Of a stretch of 15,056 nucleotides of DNA, positions 14,959 to 15,056 are shown in pieces. The notes beneath the pieces were generated by a model that saw nothing but the letters and a program-made list of their open reading frames with translations, was not told where the DNA came from and did no database searches. Origin of the DNA: Acholeplasmataceae bacterium UBA6235 (GTDB lineage Bacteria; Bacillota_I; Bacilli_A; Acholeplasmatales; UBA5453); the NCBI GenBank assembly GCA_002441525.1, contig DJWH01000004.1:1-15056 (forward strand). The letters are read 5' to 3'. The translations under genes were made by a program, and so were the position numbers. Positions within the stretch are counted from its first letter, which is position 1. The number at the start of each line of letters is the position of its first letter.

Positions 14959-15056
14959 ATGTACGCAATGATTAAAACTGGTGGTAAACAAATCAAAGTT
15001 GAAGTTGGTCAAGAAATCTACGTTGAAAAACTAGATGTCCAAGCAGACGAAGTGGT
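14959..15056 (+). CDS. rplU: 50S ribosomal protein L21, N-terminal part (3' end outside window)
   Basis: The first 32 codons encode [20 protein letters not shown] and onward through a YVEKLDV segment, the unmistakable start of bacterial L21, a 23S rRNA-binding protein of about 100 residues. The frame stays open to the end of the window. AAGGAGGTG lies nine bases before the ATG. In Firmicutes rplU is normally followed by ysxB and rpmA (L27), which would be expected just past the window. Confidence 0.95.
   Translation, partial: MYAMIKTGGKQIKVEVGQEIYVEKLDVQADEV

Overview
The window looks like the chromosome of a low-GC, Gram-positive-derived bacterium, most likely an Acholeplasma-type mollicute. 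UGA is a stop codon: the first gene ends in TGA inside an ATGA overlap, and the tryptophan codons I checked are TGG, so the Mycoplasma/Spiroplasma code does not apply. Shine-Dalgarno sequences are strong and Firmicute-like, there is a class I T-box, and an L21-type leader precedes rplU. The genus is inference; the standard code and the reduced Bacillus-like gene order are direct observations.

Layout. At 1-608 the end of a Cu(I)-exporting P1B-ATPase overlaps a small copper chaperone gene. At 697-1704 lies an NAD(P)-binding epimerase/dehydratase-like protein behind a promoter whose -10 box sits inside a perfect 10+10 bp inverted repeat. A bidirectional terminator separates it from a convergent, membrane-anchored trypsin-like protease (1781-2935, minus strand). 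That protease gene is divergent from the trigger factor gene tig (3102-4385). lon (4526-6835) follows with its own promoter(s) and a palindrome resembling a CIRCE element without spacer. Then come engB/ysxC (6943-7530), overlapping a degV gene (7523-8374).

A complete T-box leader (about 8419-8656, probable valine specifier) controls a GNAT acetyltransferase gene, valS and folC, which overlap or nearly touch (8670-13034). After a terminator lie radC (13092-13778), a two-helix membrane protein of the DUF697/YcjF kind (13813-14808), and an L21 leader with the start of rplU (14959 to the window end).

The order tig - lon - ysxC - valS - folC - radC - rplU matches the Bacillus subtilis chromosome from tig to rplU, with the intervening clpX, lonB, hem, sporulation, maf, mreBCD and minCD genes missing and degV, a GNAT gene and the DUF697 gene present instead. 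Functionally the block joins protein folding and turnover (tig, lon, HtrA-like protease), ribosome biogenesis (engB, rplU), tRNA charging (valS) and folate metabolism (folC). I see no CRISPR array, tRNA, rRNA, insertion sequence or phage gene. The most notable unexplained signals are regulatory: the palindrome over the -10 box at 637-665, the zero-spacer CIRCE-like site before lon, the acetyltransferase placed under the T-box, and the short open frame and alternative pairings in the rplU leader.
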